From: Onchocerca volvulus
Lineage: Eukaryota; Nematoda; Chromadorea; Rhabditida; Onchocercidae
DNA: 64,000 nt
Assembly (NCBI GenBank): GCA_000499405.2
Contig: HG738137.1
Span: 25,103,843 to 25,167,842, forward strand
Direction of reading: 5' to 3'
Part shown: piece by piece, positions 60,801-64,000 of the stretch
Position numbering within the stretch: position 1 is the stretch's first letter
Layout of the letters: each line of letters begins with the position of its first letter
Notes under the pieces: model-generated
Databases searched by the model: none
Told to the model about the DNA's origin: nothing
The model's input: only the letters and a program-made list of their open reading frames with translations
Made by a program: the position numbers and the translations under genes

Positions 60801-63702
60801 CATTAAATGTTGATTGATTTCATGATGATGATCGGAGTTTGAAGAGTTGAACTGCTTTCAATTTTTATTATATTATATTAATTAGATTCTAAGCTATTAT
60901 CATATTCTTTTATTCGCATATAAGGGTAAGAATTATTTGTCTAATAAAAGAAATCTGAATGAGTTAAGTTCTTTATTTTCCATCCAATTTTTTATAGCTT
61001 CATTCTTCGAAGTCAATTTCTTTTTCTTTTTCTCTAATATTAGAAAAGAAGAACTTTCCAAGCTTCAGCGATTACTTTTGTAGGTTAATTTTAACGCTGG
61101 TAGTCAAAGTCTTCCTCGAGGTATGGATGGTCGTCGCGGTTCACGTTCACAGCTGTCATTCTCGCGTAAATTTCCATTCGTTAAGAGTACCGATAAGTTG
61201 AACGAGTTTACTGATAATGAACGTAAGTTTTGTTACACTAAGTTTACTGCAATTTCCGCTTAATTGATCAATTTTTCATAGCACTTCTAAATATGAGACT
61301 ATAAAAATTTTTCTTAGTATTGGAATGTAGTGCGAAATGATATTTAATGGATGAACAAGACATACAGTAGGAAAAAGCTTTAAATTCAGCTTTTATATGC
61401 CATAATTAGAGAAAACATGAATTATATTGCGAGAAAAGATAATTTTTTCCTGCGATCTTACAAGCAGTGAATAATATGTTATTTGATTAGGCTTTTTGAT
61501 AAATTATGGCAGTTCCAACAGAAGTTCCGAAAGCTTAATTTCCTCTTTGGGATATTATATTTAATTCTATAAGATAGGTAGAGAGAATGTTTTCGTGAAT
61601 TAAATTTGGGATGAAGAACAATTTTTATTGCTAATTTACTGTGAGATTTCCTTAGATGGTACAACTTATACATCGTACACTACAAGCGATAGTGATTACT
61701 GTAAGTTTTTCATAGTATGCTGTGTGCAGTGTGTATTTTTTTTGTTATATGATTAACAAGTTTTACTAATTCACAATGTTTTTTAACTAAAAAAACTGTG
61801 AAAAGTTGGAAGTTTAATATACATAAGCGATTAATACAACTACTTTTATTATTATGCTCTTAGAAGTAATTGCAAGTTATGATTTTTTTGAATCAGAATG
61901 TAGAATTTTATATTATTCTGTTCACTTCATATGCGAAGATGACTTTTTTTGACTTATAAATATTGAAGAAAGAGCTATTTCGACTCGAGTTCCTAAAGTC
62001 GTAATTGCTTTTTAAAATTCATTTCCATATTTTAGTTGGTGCAAGTGAAGATCCGATTATGTCATATGTCGCAGTTGAACGTCAACAAAGTAAACATTAC
62101 TTCCCTTAATCGTAATCGTAGTTTTATTATCTAAATTCTGTTTCTTTCCACTAATGGATGAATCTTCTCTGATACAACGTAAACTTCCTTTATTCTGCAT
62201 ATGATTGAAAAAAAATGGCTAGTGATCGAAATTTTCGTATTGTAAATACATAAAGCTTTATGCTTTATTAAATATCACTCTTCATAAATAAGTTCATTAT
62301 ATTTTATCAGTTTCACAGTTCGATTTCATGGATTTCTGTTATTCCAGTAAATTATCCGCGTCCAGTTATTATTCTTGGAGCAATGAAAGATCGCATCAAC
62401 GATGAATTGGTCCTCCGCGATCGAGATCGATTTAGTAGTTGTGTCCCACGTATGTTTTTATTATTTTTTAGCATGAATACCTTGTCATCAAAAAAAATTC
62501 ATGACATGCGGAACAATTCCTGTGTATTAATTGGCTGTTAAATTATTTTTTTAAATTGTAGAAGTGAAATATTACAGATACTAGTCGACCTCCGAAGCCG
62601 AACGAAGTAGATGGTCGTGATTATCATTTTGTTTCAAAGGAACAAATGCAGGAAGATGTTCGAAATAACCAATTTATTGAAGCTGGACAATTTCAAGATA
62701 ATCTTTATGGTACGAGCATTAATTCTGTTCGCGAAGTTGCAGAAATGGTATGTGAATTTTGAAAGAATTAAGAAACTATATAGTATGATATTGCGATAAT
62801 GGTGATGTCATTTTTGGATTCTTGTGAATTCAAAAGAAATAACCAAGTTTGAACTGTGAATTTATGTTTTGATTGTAACTAATACTGAAAAATAGTGTTT
62901 AGCGAGTAAAATTAGATTAATTATCTAATTTGCTCATTTTACTTCTTTAGTTAAAAATTAACTTCATATTATTTTAGGGTCGACATTGCATTCTCGATGT
63001 AAGTGGGAATGCTATCCGTAGATTACAATCTATTGCAAATATATACCCAATAGCAATCTTTGTGAAACCGCAAACACCACATCAAATTATGTAAATTATT
63101 CATCTAATTTAACTATCTTTTGTGATTTTTATATTGTATGCAGTGTTTTATATGATAATATCACAGATTGTTAGCAATAGATTCAGCCATGCGGCGACGC
63201 ACGTTAACCACTTAAACATTTCGTTTAATCCATCAATTTTTTTAGGCATTTATTGACTTTGTTTTGAAGTTTTTGAATTATATAGTAATTTGTAATTTGT
63301 AGAATATCTGAAATTTCTTATAGGGAATGGGATCATTCGATAAATGAAGATGATGCTCATATTATATATCAGCGCTGTCAGAGAACAGAGCAAAACTTTG
63401 GAGATTTGTTTACTGGTAAATCTTTATATTATCTAATTAATGTTGTTCAGTTAATTATGATTTCAATTCGTTTCCTTATATTTCTTTCCATATAATAGCC
63501 CTTTTTATTCTTTCGAATACTATTTCATCCTTATTGCGAAAATTATAAACAAGATCAATCTTTTTTTCTCAATGGACAGTTTTCTGTTTTAGCTATTGTA
63601 AGTGGTCAAACATTCGAAGATCTCGTACGCCGTGTACTGAATGTCGTTGCAGAGCAATCACGACCGCATGCTTGGGTACCATCACGAGCACAAGTCTTTT
63701 AA
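54881..63702 (+). CDS. dlg-1: Discs large homologue (MAGUK scaffold), complete
   Basis: Membrane-associated scaffold that organises the apical junction of epithelia. In C. elegans DLG-1 works with AJM-1. Exons: 54881-54902, 55056-55187, 55728-55867, 56009-56107, 56387-56461, 57306-57493, 57634-57736, 57840-58058, 58323-58469, 58852-59026, 59443-59654, 59803-59923, 60228-60342, 60438-60648, 61084-61222, 61656-61700, 62036-62089, 62348-62449, 62578-62747, 62978-63090, 63324-63415, 63593-63702. All phases agree: 2,784 bases, 927 residues. Order: L27 ([16 protein letters not shown]), PDZ1 and PDZ2 (both GLGFSIAGG), PDZ3 (GLGFNIVGG), SH3 ([12 protein letters not shown] to [10 protein letters not shown]), a basic hook ([14 protein letters not shown]), then guanylate-kinase-like ([15 protein letters not shown] to [11 protein letters not shown]). 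The first exon has only seven full codons, so another upstream start is possible. Confidence 0.95.
55056..55795 (+). other. dlg-1: DLG-1 L27 domain
   Basis: Spans exons 55056-55187 and 55728-55867: [50 protein letters not shown]27 domains pair with the L27 of partner scaffolds. An N-terminal L27 is the beta-isoform type of DLG. Confidence 0.88.
56947..57139. repeat. Large near-perfect palindrome in a dlg-1 intron
   Basis: Left arm 56947-57029 and right arm 57057-57139 are inverted copies: about 80 of 83 positions pair (AAGTGGACAA.TTCAAAATC against its complement, and so on). The 27-base centre is itself self-complementary at its edges (TGGAAT/ATTCCA). If transcribed, the intron would fold into a hairpin of about 80 bp. 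Confidence 0.92.
57342..59923 (+). other. dlg-1: DLG-1 PDZ1, PDZ2 and PDZ3
   Basis: PDZ1 is coded by 57306-57493, 57634-57736 and the start of 57840-58058. PDZ2 is coded by 58323-58469 and 58852-59026, PDZ3 by 59443-59654 and 59803-59923. Each carries the carboxylate-binding G-L-G-F loop and a helix B beginning with His ([33 protein letters not shown]), so all three are class I PDZ domains. A linker with [12 protein letters not shown] separates PDZ1 from PDZ2. Confidence 0.9.
60438..63702 (+). other. dlg-1: DLG-1 SH3-hook-guanylate kinase module
   Basis: The SH3 domain is in exon 60438-60648. It is followed by a hook of variable sequence over three exons (61084-61222, 61656-61700 and 62036-62089, the last two of 45 and 54 bases), then the guanylate-kinase domain in five exons. 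The nucleotide P-loop is degenerate ([10 protein letters not shown]), as in other DLG proteins. The domain should therefore bind phosphopeptide partners and not act as a kinase. The [21 protein letters not shown] and [15 protein letters not shown] blocks are intact. Confidence 0.9.
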
Positions 63703-64000
63703 ACCTCATTTGGTCTAATCATATCAAGAACTTTTTTTCAAAAACATTCTTTTTTGAAGCCTTTTCTCATTTTACAAAAAATTTTATCTATGTTGAAGCA
63801 TCGATCTATTTAATTTTATGGAACCAACTTTTGAAAAGTTTGATTGAAAAATTTTCCTTGTATTGCTTTTGCAAACAGCGTTGAAAAGATTGAGATGAGT
63901 CTATATATACATATCTCATGTGTAATTCCTTTGTTTATATTCGAGGATGCATTTGAGTAATCGAATTATTCTGATGATGAAATAATTCAAAATTAAATGA
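63703..64000. other. 3' flank of dlg-1
   Basis: Downstream of the TAA at 63700-63702. This is likely 3' UTR. No further gene is visible before the window ends. Confidence 0.6.

Noticed and set aside
1..64000. CRISPR arrays, rRNA genes, bacterial operons
   Set aside because: No regularly spaced direct repeats with unique spacers, no rRNA-like blocks and no Shine-Dalgarno-led gene series. The window is eukaryotic nuclear DNA.

Overview
The window is nuclear DNA of a nematode, most likely a filarial or other spirurid (clade III) worm. The reasons are an AT-rich background, many short exons in long AT-rich introns, 3' splice sites of the TTTTCAG type, likely spliced-leader acceptors a few bases before start codons, and protein sequences that look nematode (rpl-5, dlg-1, a LIN-12/GLP-1-type Notch). 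Species is an inference. All exon models were built by hand from GT/AG signals, reading phase and family similarity.

Layout. (1) 1137-19432 (+): most of a Notch receptor, 21 exons, with the 5' end outside the window. It has about 15 EGF repeats, three LNRs, the NOD region with a furin-type site, a transmembrane helix, a RAM motif, ankyrin repeats and a tail with a Myc-like phosphodegron. Its introns carry tandem duplications, a short terminal-inverted-repeat element (3707-3876), a perfect CSL/LAG-1 site and a small antisense J-domain-like ORF. (2) 19433-25069: intergenic, with a decayed Helitron-type PIF1 helicase (about 22.8-23.35 kb) flanked by repeats that match the ends of the element in the Notch intron. 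(3) 25070-27015 (-): rpl-5. A conserved stretch of about 13 residues is missing from any exon I can find. (4) 28302-33941 (+): one or two genes of unknown function, possibly one transcription unit with mutually exclusive exons, ending in a hydrophobic tail anchor. (5) 35315-37979 (+): an Mpv17/PMP22-family membrane protein. (6) 37980-54880: almost 17 kb without a recognisable gene, but with a promoter-like island, a 30-bp TACGTAAAAT repeat array, a stem-loop and an ACAC-type minisatellite. (7) 54881-63702 (+): complete dlg-1 (Discs large MAGUK), 22 exons, about 927 residues, with a near-perfect 83-bp-arm palindrome in one intron.

The genes are housekeeping or developmental: cell-fate signalling (Notch), epithelial junction scaffold (DLG-1), translation (RPL-5) and an organelle membrane protein. 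No operon or pathway links all of them. The best candidates for new biology are the unknown locus at 28-34 kb, the antisense J-like mini-gene, the helicase-related element family, the long palindrome in dlg-1 and the TACGTAAAAT array.
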